A stretch of 64,000 nt of DNA from DASZTV01 sp035547515 (GTDB lineage Bacteria > Actinomycetota > Actinomycetes > JAFAQI01), in assembly GCA_035547515.1 (NCBI GenBank), contig DASZUS010000086.1:62001-126000 (forward strand), written 5' to 3'. This document shows, in pieces, positions 15,579 through 23,410 of this stretch. How positions within the stretch are numbered: position 1 is the stretch's first letter; every line of letters begins with the position of its first letter. Both the position numbers and the translations under genes were made by a program. The notes below the pieces were generated by a model. That model made no database searches, was not told where the DNA came from, and saw only the letters and a list, made by a program, of their open reading frames with translations.

Positions 15579-17018
15579 ATGCCCAGCATGAGAACGCGTC
15601 GAGGCGCTGCCCTCGGCGTCCTTGCGCTTGCCAGCACGACGACGTTGGCGGCAGTGGCCGCCACACCGGCGGCGGCTGCGAGCTCGACGACCAAGGCTCC
15701 GGCGTACTACGCCGGCGCGGCTCAGGGGAATGCGCTCGGCTTGAGCATCGACCTTCCGGTCAAGCTCCCCCTGCTGCCCAACCCGCTCAGCCTCAACCTG
15801 ATCCACCTCGAGGGCAAGACGGTTCACGACCCGCTGCACCTCGCGGGTACGACGTCAGCCATCTCCAACGCGACCGCCAGCCTCGTCACCGGCAGCCTGG
15901 TCGACGCGCTGCAGAACACGCTTCACGTCAACCTCAACCGCACGGCGAACGTCGCGCTCAACGGTCTGGCCCACCAGGAGACCTCGCTGCTCGACATCCC
16001 GGCGAAGCCGCTCGCCGACCTGTCGATCGGTGACCTGGTCGCCAACCTCGTCAAGAGCACGAATGCGACGAGCTCCGGCGCGGAGTCGATCCACGCCAAC
16101 ATCGCCTCCGGCAACGACCTGCTGGGCGCGCAGACGGTGAGCCAGATCCAGAACCTGGTCGACTCGACCCACCTCACGGCGACCTTGCAGGGCACGGTCG
16201 ACCAGGTGCTGTCGACGCTGCAGAAGGTCACCGCCACCACGCCGATCGTCGGCGACGCCGTGAACACCGTGACCAACACCGTCAACGCGGTGCTCACCAA
16301 GGTCACGAACCTGGTCAACAACCTAGGCACGACGCCGCTGGTGAGCATCGACGTGCACTCGACCAACCAGAGCGTCACCCCGACCGCGAACGGCGTCACC
16401 TCGAACAGCTCGATGGGTCTGGTCGACCTCAACGTGCTGGGCGGCCTGCTGTCGATCAACGGGTTCCACAACTCCGCGACTGCGTTCGCCAACGGCATCG
16501 CCGGCGGCGCCAAGGCGACGGTGTCGGCGTCGAAGCCCCTGATCCAGGTCAACGCTGCTGACGCGCTGTGCGCTCAGGTCGGCGCCGACGGCATCAGCCT
16601 GTGCAACGTCGACGGGCTCGGCCTGCCGGCCGCGATCACCTCGCAGGTCAACGGCCTGCTGAAGACTCTGTCGAGCGAGATCAACCAGATCACCTCGAAG
16701 ATCCTCGGCAACGTCCCGCTGATCAGCGAGACCCAGGGCTCGACGCACGTGTCCGAGGACGGCAAGAGCGCTACCGCGACCGCGCCGTCGTACAACATCT
16801 CGGTTGGTCACCTCCTGACCGTGACCCTCGGCAACGGCGTGTCGGCTTCGGCCGCGGCCCTGCAGGACAAGCCGTCGAAGGTCGTCGTGTTCCACGACCC
16901 GCAGAACACGCCGAAGACGCTGCCCTACACCGGCCTCAACGAGGGCCTGCTGGGCGTGCTCGCGATGGCGCTCCTGGGCGTCGCGGTGCTGGTCCGCCGC
17001 CGCCTGATGTCGCACTAG
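15579..17018 (+). CDS. Secreted protein with C-terminal LPYTG cell-wall sorting signal
   Basis: This 479-aa protein has start ATG 15579 chosen because GGAGGT lies 6-7 nt upstream. A signal peptide (MPSMRTRRGAALGVLALASTTTL through TPAAAAS) is followed by ~410 residues rich in T, N, S, V and L with repeated LVDS, VNTVTNTVNAV and SQVNGLLKTLSSEIN-like helices. Two Cys lie at DALCAQVGADGISLCNV. The end is LPYTG (448-452), a hydrophobic segment and RRRLMSH, the layout of sortase-anchored proteins. I recognise no named domain. It is not a chaplin, but its position behind bldN-rsbN and its BldN-like promoter suggest a developmentally expressed surface component. A hairpin follows the stop. Confidence 0.8.
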   Translation: MPSMRTRRGAALGVLALASTTTLAAVAATPAAAASSTTKAPAYYAGAAQGNALGLSIDLPVKLPLLPNPLSLNLIHLEGKTVHDPLHLAGTTSAISNATASLVTGSLVDALQNTLHVNLNRTANVALNGLAHQETSLLDIPAKPLADLSIGDLVANLVKSTNATSSGAESIHANIASGNDLLGAQTVSQIQNLVDSTHLTATLQGTVDQVLSTLQKVTATTPIVGDAVNTVTNTVNAVLTKVTNLVNNLGTTPLVSIDVHSTNQSVTPTANGVTSNSSMGLVDLNVLGGLLSINGFHNSATAFANGIAGGAKATVSASKPLIQVNAADALCAQVGADGISLCNVDGLGLPAAITSQVNGLLKTLSSEINQITSKILGNVPLISETQGSTHVSEDGKSATATAPSYNISVGHLLTVTLGNGVSASAAALQDKPSKVVVFHDPQNTPKTLPYTGLNEGLLGVLAMALLGVAVLVRRRLMSH

Positions 17019-17032
17019 CAGTTCAGCTCGAA

Positions 17033-17065
17033 AGGAGCCCCGGCGTCGCTGACGTCGGGGCTCCT
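17033..17065 (+). terminator. Hairpin terminator after the LPYTG gene
   Basis: A 15-bp stem (17033-17047 with 17051-17065, one mismatch) closes a 3-nt loop 14 bp after the stop codon. There is no T-tract, so termination would rely on the very stable stem. Confidence 0.65.
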
Positions 17066-17104
17066 CTGCGTTGCGACACGCCCCGATCCGCCTACGCTTG
17101 CGGC

Positions 17105-17971
17105 ATGGCGGCGCGAGCGCGTTCCCGGCAGAGCGCCATCGAGGCGGGGATGGCATCGGCGGCGGCCGCGGAGGTCGAGGCCTCGCTCACCGTGCCGCTG
17201 GATCCGAAGGCCGCCGGCTTCTTCGACGTCGACAACACGATGATGCAGGGCGCGTCGATCTACCACTTCGCCCGTGGCCTCGCGGCGCGTGACTTCTTCA
17301 CCTGGCGCGATCTCGCTGCCTTCGCGTGGAAGCAGGTGGCGTTCCGCCTCAAGGGCGTCGAGGATCCGGCCCACATGGAGCAGGCGAAGGAAGCGGCGCT
17401 CGGGTTCGTCGCCGGGCACAGCGTCGAGGAGGTCGTCGGGCTCGGCGAGGAGATCTACGACGACCTGATGGCGGACAAGATCTGGTCGGGCACCCGCGCG
17501 CTCGCGCAGCTGCACCTCGACGCCGGTCAGCGGGTGTGGCTGGTCACCGCGGCCCCGGCGGAGCTCGCCTCGCTGCTTGCCCGCCGGCTCGGGCTGACCG
17601 GCGCACTCGGCACCGTCTCGGAGGTCAAGGACGGCATCTACACCGGGCGGCTGGTCGGTGAGCCGCTGCACGGTCCCGCCAAGGCGGAGGCGATCACTGC
17701 GCTAGCCGAGAAGGAAGGCCTCGACCTGTCGCAGTGCTCGGCGTACTCCGACTCGGCCAACGACCTGCCGATGCTCTCGCTGGTGGGCCACCCGGTCGCG
17801 GTGAACCCGGACGCGACCCTGAAGCGGATCGCGAAGGAGAACGACTGGGAGATTCGCGACTTCCGGACCGGCCGCAAGGCGGCCCGGATCGGCGTACCGG
17901 CGGCGGCGAGCGCCGGAGCGGTCGCCGGCGGGATCGCCGTCGGGCTGAGCATGAGGCGCAACCGCCGCTAA
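17105..17971 (+). CDS. HAD-IB family phosphatase with C-terminal membrane segment
   Basis: This 288-aa protein begins at ATG 17105. HAD motif I is AGFFDVDNTMMQG (~38-50), where the first Asp is the phosphoaspartate nucleophile; motif II is WLVTAAPAE, the conserved Lys lies in LHGPAKAEAI, and motif III is YSDSANDLPML. These place it in the SerB-like IB subfamily, which dephosphorylates small phosphoesters; the substrate is not predictable. The C-terminus (AASAGAVAGGIAVGLSM then RRNRR) looks like a membrane anchor. The gene follows the LPYTG gene after a hairpin. Confidence 0.85.
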   Translation: MAARARSRQSAIEAGMASAAAAEVEASLTVPLDPKAAGFFDVDNTMMQGASIYHFARGLAARDFFTWRDLAAFAWKQVAFRLKGVEDPAHMEQAKEAALGFVAGHSVEEVVGLGEEIYDDLMADKIWSGTRALAQLHLDAGQRVWLVTAAPAELASLLARRLGLTGALGTVSEVKDGIYTGRLVGEPLHGPAKAEAITALAEKEGLDLSQCSAYSDSANDLPMLSLVGHPVAVNPDATLKRIAKENDWEIRDFRTGRKAARIGVPAAASAGAVAGGIAVGLSMRRNRR

Positions 17972-18059
17972 CGCGCCCGAGCCCTTCGCCGACACCAACC
18001 CTTTTGGCCGCAAAACACGCGGGAGACGCCCAAACAGTTGGTCTCGCCGCATCCGCGCA

Positions 18060-18413
18060 CTAGCGAGCCACTTCGATGAGCTCGATCGAGTTGCCGTCCG
18101 GGTCCTCACAGCGCGCCTTCCGGCCGGCGTCACCGACCGGCGCAACAGCGCCGAACGTGACACCGCGCTCGGTCACCTCGGCGATCGTCTCCTCGAGATG
18201 GGTGACACAAATCGTGACCAGGCTGTTGCCAGCGCGCGCGGCGTCGCAGACGAGATACAGCCAACCGCCGTCAGTGATGCGCCACATGACCTCGTCCTCG
18301 TTGGGGACAATGTCCGGCCCGCGCCCGAACAAGCGCTCATACCACTCAGACGCACGCTGAAGCTCTCGAACTCGTACGCCGGCAAACAGCACTTCCATCG
18401 GCACGGCCCGCAC
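18060..18413 (-). CDS. VOC (glyoxalase/bleomycin-resistance fold) family protein
   Basis: This 117-aa protein has the single-module VOC pattern: strand VLFAGVRVRELQRASEWYERLFGR, central LYLVCDAARAGNSLVTICV and C-terminal ARCEDPDGNSIELIEVAR, where DPDGN and the terminal E are typical. Proteins of this size act as dimers, binding a metal or small ligand. A clear enzyme assignment is not possible. The start may be Met at 18413 or 18398. It is an isolated gene with no obvious operon partner. Confidence 0.82.
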   Translation of the reverse strand: MRAVPMEVLFAGVRVRELQRASEWYERLFGRGPDIVPNEDEVMWRITDGGWLYLVCDAARAGNSLVTICVTHLEETIAEVTERGVTFGAVAPVGDAGRKARCEDPDGNSIELIEVAR

Positions 18414-18481
18414 ATTGCCACATTCGCATTCGCGGGCTCCGCGATTGCTTGGGAGGCTCGCGGACGTGTGACCATCTCGAA

Positions 18482-18727
18482 ATGAAGCTTTGGCACCGTC
18501 TACGGCGCAGTGACCGCCGAATCATGGAGGGTCCGGTCGGCTGGGTTCTGCCCGGCGGCATTGCATACAAGCTGGGGCGCCGGAGCGGGCTCAGGGACAC
18601 CGACCCGCGCTGGCGCCGTTGGCCGTTCCTGGGCGGGTTGCTCGACGGCTGGAACTACAACGTCGGCCGCGAGCGCAGCCTCCGCGAACGGAGCGCACGG
18701 AACGATCCGGATGGTCCCACGCCGTAG
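18482..18727 (+). CDS. Small hypothetical protein
   Basis: This is a possible 81-aa basic protein beginning MKLWHRLRRSDRRIMEGPVGWVLPGG. It has no recognised domain and no good ribosome-binding site. An overlapping frame on the other strand (from 18823) starts with a hydrophobic stretch (MIVGVGVALAISFVAAVLT) but then degenerates, so either strand could hold a decayed gene. Reported with low confidence because the stretch 18414-18906 otherwise has no gene. Confidence 0.3.
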   Translation: MKLWHRLRRSDRRIMEGPVGWVLPGGIAYKLGRRSGLRDTDPRWRRWPFLGGLLDGWNYNVGRERSLRERSARNDPDGPTP

Positions 18728-18859
18728 CGGGCGGAATGAGCAGTGCCCCAGACGACCGTGAGGCCTCGTCAAGACTGCAGCGACGAACGAGATCGCAAGC
18801 GCAACGCCGACACCGACGATCACCGCTGCGGCAAGGTGCGCCCCCGCTGCGCGCTGGCC

Positions 18860-18907
18860 GGTTGTGAGCCAAGCGCCGCGTCCCAGCGCGGCGCACGCCT
18901 CACAACC
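18860..18907 (-). terminator. Two-tier hairpin at the acyltransferase 3' end
   Basis: Outer arms GGTTGTGAG (18860-18868) and CTCACAACC (18899-18907) enclose an inner stem GCGCCGCG / CGCGGCGC. It begins at the stop codon of the minus-strand acyltransferase gene and is the likely end of that transcript. No T-run is present. Confidence 0.6.
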
Positions 18908-19875
18908 TAGAAGAAGACGGACTTGCGGGCTAGCAGGAGCTTGTAGAGGGTCTGCTGGATGACCTCGCGGACCTGGTCGGTCAGGTTGAAGACCAGCATC
19001 GGGTCGTCGGCACCCTCAGGCCCGATCTTGTCGGTCCCGATCGGCTCGCCGAACTCGATGATCCACTTCGACGGCAGCGGGATCATGCCGAGCGGACCCA
19101 GCCACGGGAAGAACGGCGTGATCGGCAGGTACGGTAGACCCAGCGCGCGAGCGACCGCCGGGATGTTGCCGACCAGCGGATAGATCTCCTCGGCGCCCAC
19201 GATCGAGCACGGGATGATCGGTACGCCGGACCGCAGCGCCGCCGACACGAACCCGCCGCGACCGAACCGCTGCAGCTTGTAGCGCTCGCGGTAGGGCTTG
19301 CCGATCCCCTTGAAGCCTTCCGGCCAGACACCGACCAGCTCGCCAGCCTTCATCAGCCGCTCGGCGTCCTCGTTGCACGCCAGCGTGGCGCCGGACTTGC
19401 GCGCCATCGGAGCAACGATCGGCATCGTGAACACCAGATCCGCAGCGAGCATGCGCAGGTGCCGCTTCGCCGGGTGGTGGTCGTGGAGCGCCAGCGTGGT
19501 CATCGCCGAGTCGACCGGGATGGTGCCGGAGTGGTTCGCGACGATCAGCGCGCCGCCCTCGGCGGGCACGTTCTCCATGCCGCGGACCTCGACGCGGAAG
19601 TACTTCTCGTAGATCGGCCGCAACACCGCAAGGATGAGGGTGTCGGTGAGGTCCGGGTCGAACCCGAAGTCGTCGACCGGGAAGTCGCCGGTGATCCGCC
19701 GGCGCAGGAACGCCAGACCCGACGCCAGCTTGCGCTCGAGGTCGGAGACCTCAGGCGCCGGCGCCTGCGAGACCGGCGCGACCTCACCCGCTCCTGCACG
19801 GGTACGTCGACGGCGCGGCCCGCCTTCGGACCCGCCGTCGAGCGGGATGACAGTGGCCTCAGGCACGTCCACCAC
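18907..19875 (-). CDS. Lysophospholipid acyltransferase (PlsC-like) family protein
   Basis: It transfers an acyl group to a lysophospholipid or related acceptor at the membrane. The motif block I region reads VANHSGTIPVDSAMTT, and a second block reads VWPEGFKGIGKPYRERYKLQRFG, as in actinobacterial homologues. The C-terminus contains FFPWLGPLGMIPLPSKWIIEFGEPI. The start is taken as GTG 19875 (322 aa; GTG 19872 or 19866 also possible); the open frame upstream is a shadow of the epimerase gene. It overlaps the epimerase 3' end, so the two are translationally coupled, suggesting joint action on a lipid or glycolipid. Confidence 0.85.
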   Translation of the reverse strand: MVDVPEATVIPLDGGSEGGPRRRRTRAGAGEVAPVSQAPAPEVSDLERKLASGLAFLRRRITGDFPVDDFGFDPDLTDTLILAVLRPIYEKYFRVEVRGMENVPAEGGALIVANHSGTIPVDSAMTTLALHDHHPAKRHLRMLAADLVFTMPIVAPMARKSGATLACNEDAERLMKAGELVGVWPEGFKGIGKPYRERYKLQRFGRGGFVSAALRSGVPIIPCSIVGAEEIYPLVGNIPAVARALGLPYLPITPFFPWLGPLGMIPLPSKWIIEFGEPIGTDKIGPEGADDPMLVFNLTDQVREVIQQTLYKLLLARKSVFF

Positions 19876-20896
19876 CGAGACTGCCCGCGAAGCCGGCAAC
19901 CAGCCGGCCGACGGACTCGATCTTGTCGGGGTCGACGACGGGCTCCAGCCCGCTGCCCTCGACGAAGTCGTCGAAGGCAGCCAACGTGCTGAACCGCGGC
20001 ACGTACCCGAAGTCCTCGCGAAGTCGGGTGGTGTCGACGCCGCGACCGAACTGCAGGAACAGCAGCTGCTCCGGCGAGAAGTCGACGAGCCCGGTACGGC
20101 GGAACATCGAGCCCACGAAGGAGACCGCCGGCGACGGGAACGGCACCGACATCCGCCCAGCACGCCGGATCGCCTGTGAGAGGAGCATCACCCCGTCACC
20201 GGCCACGTTGAACGTCCCGCGATGGTCTTCGACCACCGCGCGTCGCAGTACCTCCAGTCCGTCGTCGACATGCACGAACTGGATGCGCGGGTCGAAGCCG
20301 AGCACCTTGGGAACGACGGGCAGCGCGAAGTAGCGGGTCAGTGGGGTGTCGATGCTGGGGCCGATGAAGTTCGCGAAGCGGAGCAGGGCGACATCGACAT
20401 CCGGGCGCCGACGGCCGAGCCCGCGGACGTACCCCTCGACCTCGACCGAGTCCTTGCCGTATCCGGAGCCCGGCAGCCGCCGGGGCTCCATGTTCTCCGT
20501 GAACAGCGCCGGGTCACGCGACGAGGACCCGTAGACGGCGGTGGTCGACTTCACGACCAGCTTGCGGACGCTCGGCGCCTTCTGGCACGCGGCCAGCAGC
20601 TGCATCGTGCCGATGACGTTGATCTCTTTCATCGCCGTACGCCCGCCTGCGCCGTACGGCGTCGCGATGACGCTCATGTGCACGACGGTGTCGACCTGAG
20701 CCGAGGCGATGACCTTGGCGATGATCGGGTTGCGGATGTCGGCCCGCACGAACTCGGTCCGCCCGACGTCAGCTCGCGGCGGTACGACGTCGACGCCGAT
20801 CAGCCGCTCGATCGACTCGTCCCGGGACAGCTCGGCGGCCAGCCGGCCCCCGAGATACCGCGAGACGCCGGTGATGAGGACAACCCGGGCGCTCAT
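19859..20896 (-). CDS. NAD-dependent epimerase/dehydratase (extended SDR)
   Basis: This 345-aa protein has an N-terminal Rossmann motif VVLITGVSRYLGGRLAAEL, HMSVIATPYG in place of the usual HLAA strand, a catalytic region STTAVYGSSSRDP (S-T and Y) and SGYGKDSVEVEGYVRGL containing the Y-x3-K pair. The fold binds NAD(P) and alters nucleotide-sugar or steroid-like substrates; the true substrate is unknown. It is co-directional and overlapping with the acyltransferase downstream, and 39 bp downstream of the small ribosomal-protein gene. Confidence 0.85.
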   Translation of the reverse strand: MSARVVLITGVSRYLGGRLAAELSRDESIERLIGVDVVPPRADVGRTEFVRADIRNPIIAKVIASAQVDTVVHMSVIATPYGAGGRTAMKEINVIGTMQLLAACQKAPSVRKLVVKSTTAVYGSSSRDPALFTENMEPRRLPGSGYGKDSVEVEGYVRGLGRRRPDVDVALLRFANFIGPSIDTPLTRYFALPVVPKVLGFDPRIQFVHVDDGLEVLRRAVVEDHRGTFNVAGDGVMLLSQAIRRAGRMSVPFPSPAVSFVGSMFRRTGLVDFSPEQLLFLQFGRGVDTTRLREDFGYVPRFSTLAAFDDFVEGSGLEPVVDPDKIESVGRLVAGFAGSLGGGRA

Positions 20897-20935
20897 CCCC
20901 CAAAGGGTACGGGCCGCCCGGTGAAGGTGAGGCGC

Positions 20936-21034
20936 CTACTTCTTGTTGCGGCGCTGAACGCGAGTCTTCTTGAGCAGCTTGCGGTGCTTCTTCTTCGCCA
21001 TCCGCTTGCGACGCTTCTTGATGACCGAACCCAC
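20936..21034 (-). CDS. AURKAIP1/COX24-type small ribosomal protein (mycobacterial bS22 type), 32 aa
   Basis: This tiny gene begins at GTG 21034. The 32-residue product starts MGSVIKKRRKRMAKKKHRKL and is almost entirely Lys/Arg. It matches the actinobacterial small-subunit protein seen in mycobacterial ribosome structures, which is related to mitochondrial mS38. It would bind 16S rRNA in the 30S subunit. It lies between the HTH regulator and the epimerase gene, all on the same strand, an arrangement I recall from other actinobacteria. Confidence 0.88.
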   Translation of the reverse strand: MGSVIKKRRKRMAKKKHRKLLKKTRVQRRNKK

Positions 21035-21109
21035 GAGCAGCCTTCTTCCTAGCCGATTTCGTTATCGAACCGGCCGTGAGGTCTCTCGATCCGGTCTCGC
21101 CGGACCAGG

Positions 21110-21313
21110 CTACCCGGCCTCGACGAACGAGTGGCGAAGGTAGTCGTGGACCGCCTGCTCGGGCACCCGCACCGAGCGGCCCACCCGTACGGCGGGCAGC
21201 GTGCCCGCGTTGACGAGCCGGTAGACCGTCATCTTTGAGACGCGCATCACCGACGCAACCTCAGCGACCGTCAGAAAGCGCAACTCTCCGAGCCGCTCGG
21301 CTTCGGTGGCCAT
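21110..21313 (-). CDS. Excisionase-family helix-turn-helix DNA-binding protein
   Basis: This 67-aa protein is little more than a winged helix of the excisionase/MerR type: RFLTVAEVASVMRVSKMTVYRLVNAGTLPAVRVGRSVRVPEQAVHDYL. In Streptomyces a similar gene (bdtA, as I recall) sits at the matching place near bldN. It is likely a transcription regulator rather than a phage excisionase, since no integrase is nearby. A 7-bp inverted repeat at 21391-21408, about 80 bp upstream, is a candidate operator or promoter element. Confidence 0.82.
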   Translation of the reverse strand: MATEAERLGELRFLTVAEVASVMRVSKMTVYRLVNAGTLPAVRVGRSVRVPEQAVHDYLRHSFVEAG

Positions 21314-21390
21314 GCGTCAACCGCCCTCCCACGTGGCCGGCGCGCCGGCTTCCCCTCCGGCGCACGCTCCGACCGCGTGCTCAAAGGCGA

Positions 21391-21408
21391 CTGTATCGGG
21401 AGATACAG
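21391..21408. promoter_or_regulatory. Perfect inverted repeat upstream of the HTH gene
   Basis: CTGTATC (21391-21397) and GATACAG (21402-21408) form a perfect 7-bp dyad around GGGA. It is unusually AT-rich for this genome and lies in the 155-bp gap between the capA-type gene and the HTH gene, where a promoter for the HTH gene is expected. It could be an operator; a terminator is unlikely because no T-run follows. Confidence 0.4.
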
Positions 21409-21468
21409 CACCGCGTCACTGTGGCAGGTGATGCGCTCCGCCAAACGAGTGACGCACGCCGGCCGCGA

Positions 21469-22563
21469 TCAGTGCGCCGGCGGTCGGATCAGGCCCTGGT
21501 TGCCGACCCTCGCCGCCTGCGTACCGAAGTCCTCTCGCGAGAGCGACCGCACCAGCGCGATCGAGCCGCCGCCCAGCGACGCCCGGCCTTCCCCGTCGAG
21601 CAGCACGCTCGTCAGCCGACCGGTGACGAACGCGCCGGTCGGGGTCAACGTGACGTGCAGGATCGCGGAGTCCGACAGCACTCCGCCGCTGCCGAAGTTG
21701 TGGAAGTTCGCGAAGTTGCCCAGGCTGTAGGCGATCAGGTGGCCACGGAAGAACTGCATCCCACGCAGCACGTGCGGGCCGCTGGCGATGACCAGGTCCG
21801 CGCCGTTGCGGATCGCGAGGTGAGCGAAGGCCTCGGGGTTGCCGCGGTCCTCGCCGAGGAAGTGCTCCTCCTGACCGGTGACCTGCGTACGATCCGAGCC
21901 CTCGGCGCCGGCATGCATGTAGACGACCACGATCGGCGCTTCCTTGCTCGCCTCGCGGATCATGGTCGCGGCGGTCTTCAGGTCGAGCAGGCTGGCGTCG
22001 TACGGGTACGGCGCGAACCCGAGGAACGCAACCTTCTCGCCGCCCGCTTTCACGACGGTGATCTCGCCCGGCAGCCCGGTCTGCGCCATGCCCGCGCGGT
22101 GGATCGCGCGAACCGTCTGCTGCTGGCCAACACGGCCGTAGTCGAACGAGTGGTTGTTGGCGTCGTTGAGGATGGTGAAGCCGGCGGCCGCGAGGTAGGA
22201 AGCGAAGCGTGGCGGGTTGCGGAACGCGAAGCACTCGTCGTCGTGCGGCGGGCACTTGCTCTTCGTCTGGTCGGTGAGGGTCCCCTCGAGGTTGGCGAAG
22301 ACGATCTGCGAGCCCGCGGTCAGCGCCGCATCGACCGGGTCGAGATAGTGCGCAGGCTGCGGGGGGAGCGTTGGGGTGCTGCCGAGGATCGTGTCGCCGA
22401 CCGCCGCGATCGTGATGTTGCCGACGGCAGCGGGCGGCGCCGGGGAGGGGCTCGGAGCCGGCGCCTGCGCAGACGCGCTACCGAGCCCGGCCCCGCCGAT
22501 CAGGCCTGCCGCGACCAACGACGAGACCGCCGCGACCCGCAGGGCATGCTTCCGCGCGGTCAC
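21469..22563 (-). CDS. CapA-family protein (calcineurin-like metallophosphatase fold), secreted
   Basis: This 364-aa protein has a signal peptide (HALRVAAVSSLVAAGLIGGAG, cleavage near ASA) and a Pro/Ser linker, then the CapA fold: ITIAAVGDTILG, FANLEGTLTD, NDANNHSFDYG, VVYMHAGAEG and SGPHVLRGMQFFRGHLIAYSLGNF. The D, N and H residues are metal ligands of the calcineurin-like superfamily. CapA proteins take part in poly-gamma-glutamate or capsule export and anchoring, but no capB/capC is nearby, so the function here is open. The start overlaps the proC stop by 4 bp. Confidence 0.87.
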   Translation of the reverse strand: MTARKHALRVAAVSSLVAAGLIGGAGLGSASAQAPAPSPSPAPPAAVGNITIAAVGDTILGSTPTLPPQPAHYLDPVDAALTAGSQIVFANLEGTLTDQTKSKCPPHDDECFAFRNPPRFASYLAAAGFTILNDANNHSFDYGRVGQQQTVRAIHRAGMAQTGLPGEITVVKAGGEKVAFLGFAPYPYDASLLDLKTAATMIREASKEAPIVVVYMHAGAEGSDRTQVTGQEEHFLGEDRGNPEAFAHLAIRNGADLVIASGPHVLRGMQFFRGHLIAYSLGNFANFHNFGSGGVLSDSAILHVTLTPTGAFVTGRLTSVLLDGEGRASLGGGSIALVRSLSREDFGTQAARVGNQGLIRPPAH

Positions 22564-23369
22564 GTCAACTCGTCAGCGAGCTCACGGGAGCGGCCGTGAG
22601 CAGCTCGCAACCCGGCAGCGATGGCCTCGCGGACGGCGTGCTCGTCGAAGGTTCGGATCGCCGCGGCCGTGGTGCCGTTCGGGCTTGTCACGTTCTGCCG
22701 GAGCTTCGTCGGGTCGTCTCCCGAGTCGCGCATCATCAGCGCCGCGCCGAGGACTGTCTGGACCGCGAGCTGCAGCGCCACCTCCCGGTCGAGCCCGAGC
22801 GCCTCCCCGGCGTCCACCATCGCCTCGACGACATAGAAGAAGTACGCCGGACCGCTTCCGGACACGGCAGTGACCGCATCCAGCTGCTCCTCTTCGACCC
22901 GGATGACCTTGCCGACCGGTTCCAGCAGTGCCTCCGCCCGCATCAGGTGGCCCTCGCCCGCGTTGGTACCGGCGGCGACGGCGCTCATGCCCTCATTGAC
23001 CAGCGCAGGCGTGTTGGGCATGACGCGAACCACGGGCGTACCGGCGGGAAGGTGGCTCTCGAGCGTTGCACAGGACAGCCCCGCGACGATCGAGATGACG
23101 AGCTTGTCCACCGCGCCGAGCGCGGTGACGTCGTCGAGCAGCTGCGTCGTCTCGGTGGGCTTCACCGCCACGAGCAGCGTTGTGGCTCGCTCGACGGCGC
23201 CGGCCAGGTCGTGACGGGCCACGCCGTACTGCTTCGCGACGACCTCGGCGCGTTCGTCGTACCGCTCCACGAAGACGACCTCGCTCGGGTCGTAGCCGGA
23301 CCGGAGCAGGCCGGCGAGCAAAGCCTCGCCCATCTTCCCGGCACCGAGGATCGCGACCGTGTCAGCCAT
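22560..23369 (-). CDS. proC: Pyrroline-5-carboxylate reductase
   Basis: It reduces 1-pyrroline-5-carboxylate to L-proline with NAD(P)H in the cytosol. The 269 residues start with the Rossmann motif VAILGAGKMGEALLAGLL and contain VVRVMPNTPALVNEGMSA and the C-terminal signature PTKLRQNVTSPNGTTAAAI, where the P5C pocket lies. Normal length. It precedes the capA-type gene with a 4-bp overlap. Confidence 0.95.
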   Translation of the reverse strand: MADTVAILGAGKMGEALLAGLLRSGYDPSEVVFVERYDERAEVVAKQYGVARHDLAGAVERATTLLVAVKPTETTQLLDDVTALGAVDKLVISIVAGLSCATLESHLPAGTPVVRVMPNTPALVNEGMSAVAAGTNAGEGHLMRAEALLEPVGKVIRVEEEQLDAVTAVSGSGPAYFFYVVEAMVDAGEALGLDREVALQLAVQTVLGAALMMRDSGDDPTKLRQNVTSPNGTTAAAIRTFDEHAVREAIAAGLRAAHGRSRELADELT

Positions 23370-23410
23370 GGCACCGATCGTCGCATCTCGCCGCGACCCC
23401 GCCGCGACGG

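Noticed and set aside
19876..20163. N-terminal extension of the acyltransferase frame to 20163
   Set aside because: The extra ~96 residues are Arg/Ser/Cys-rich shadow sequence opposite in phase to the epimerase gene and match nothing in the family.
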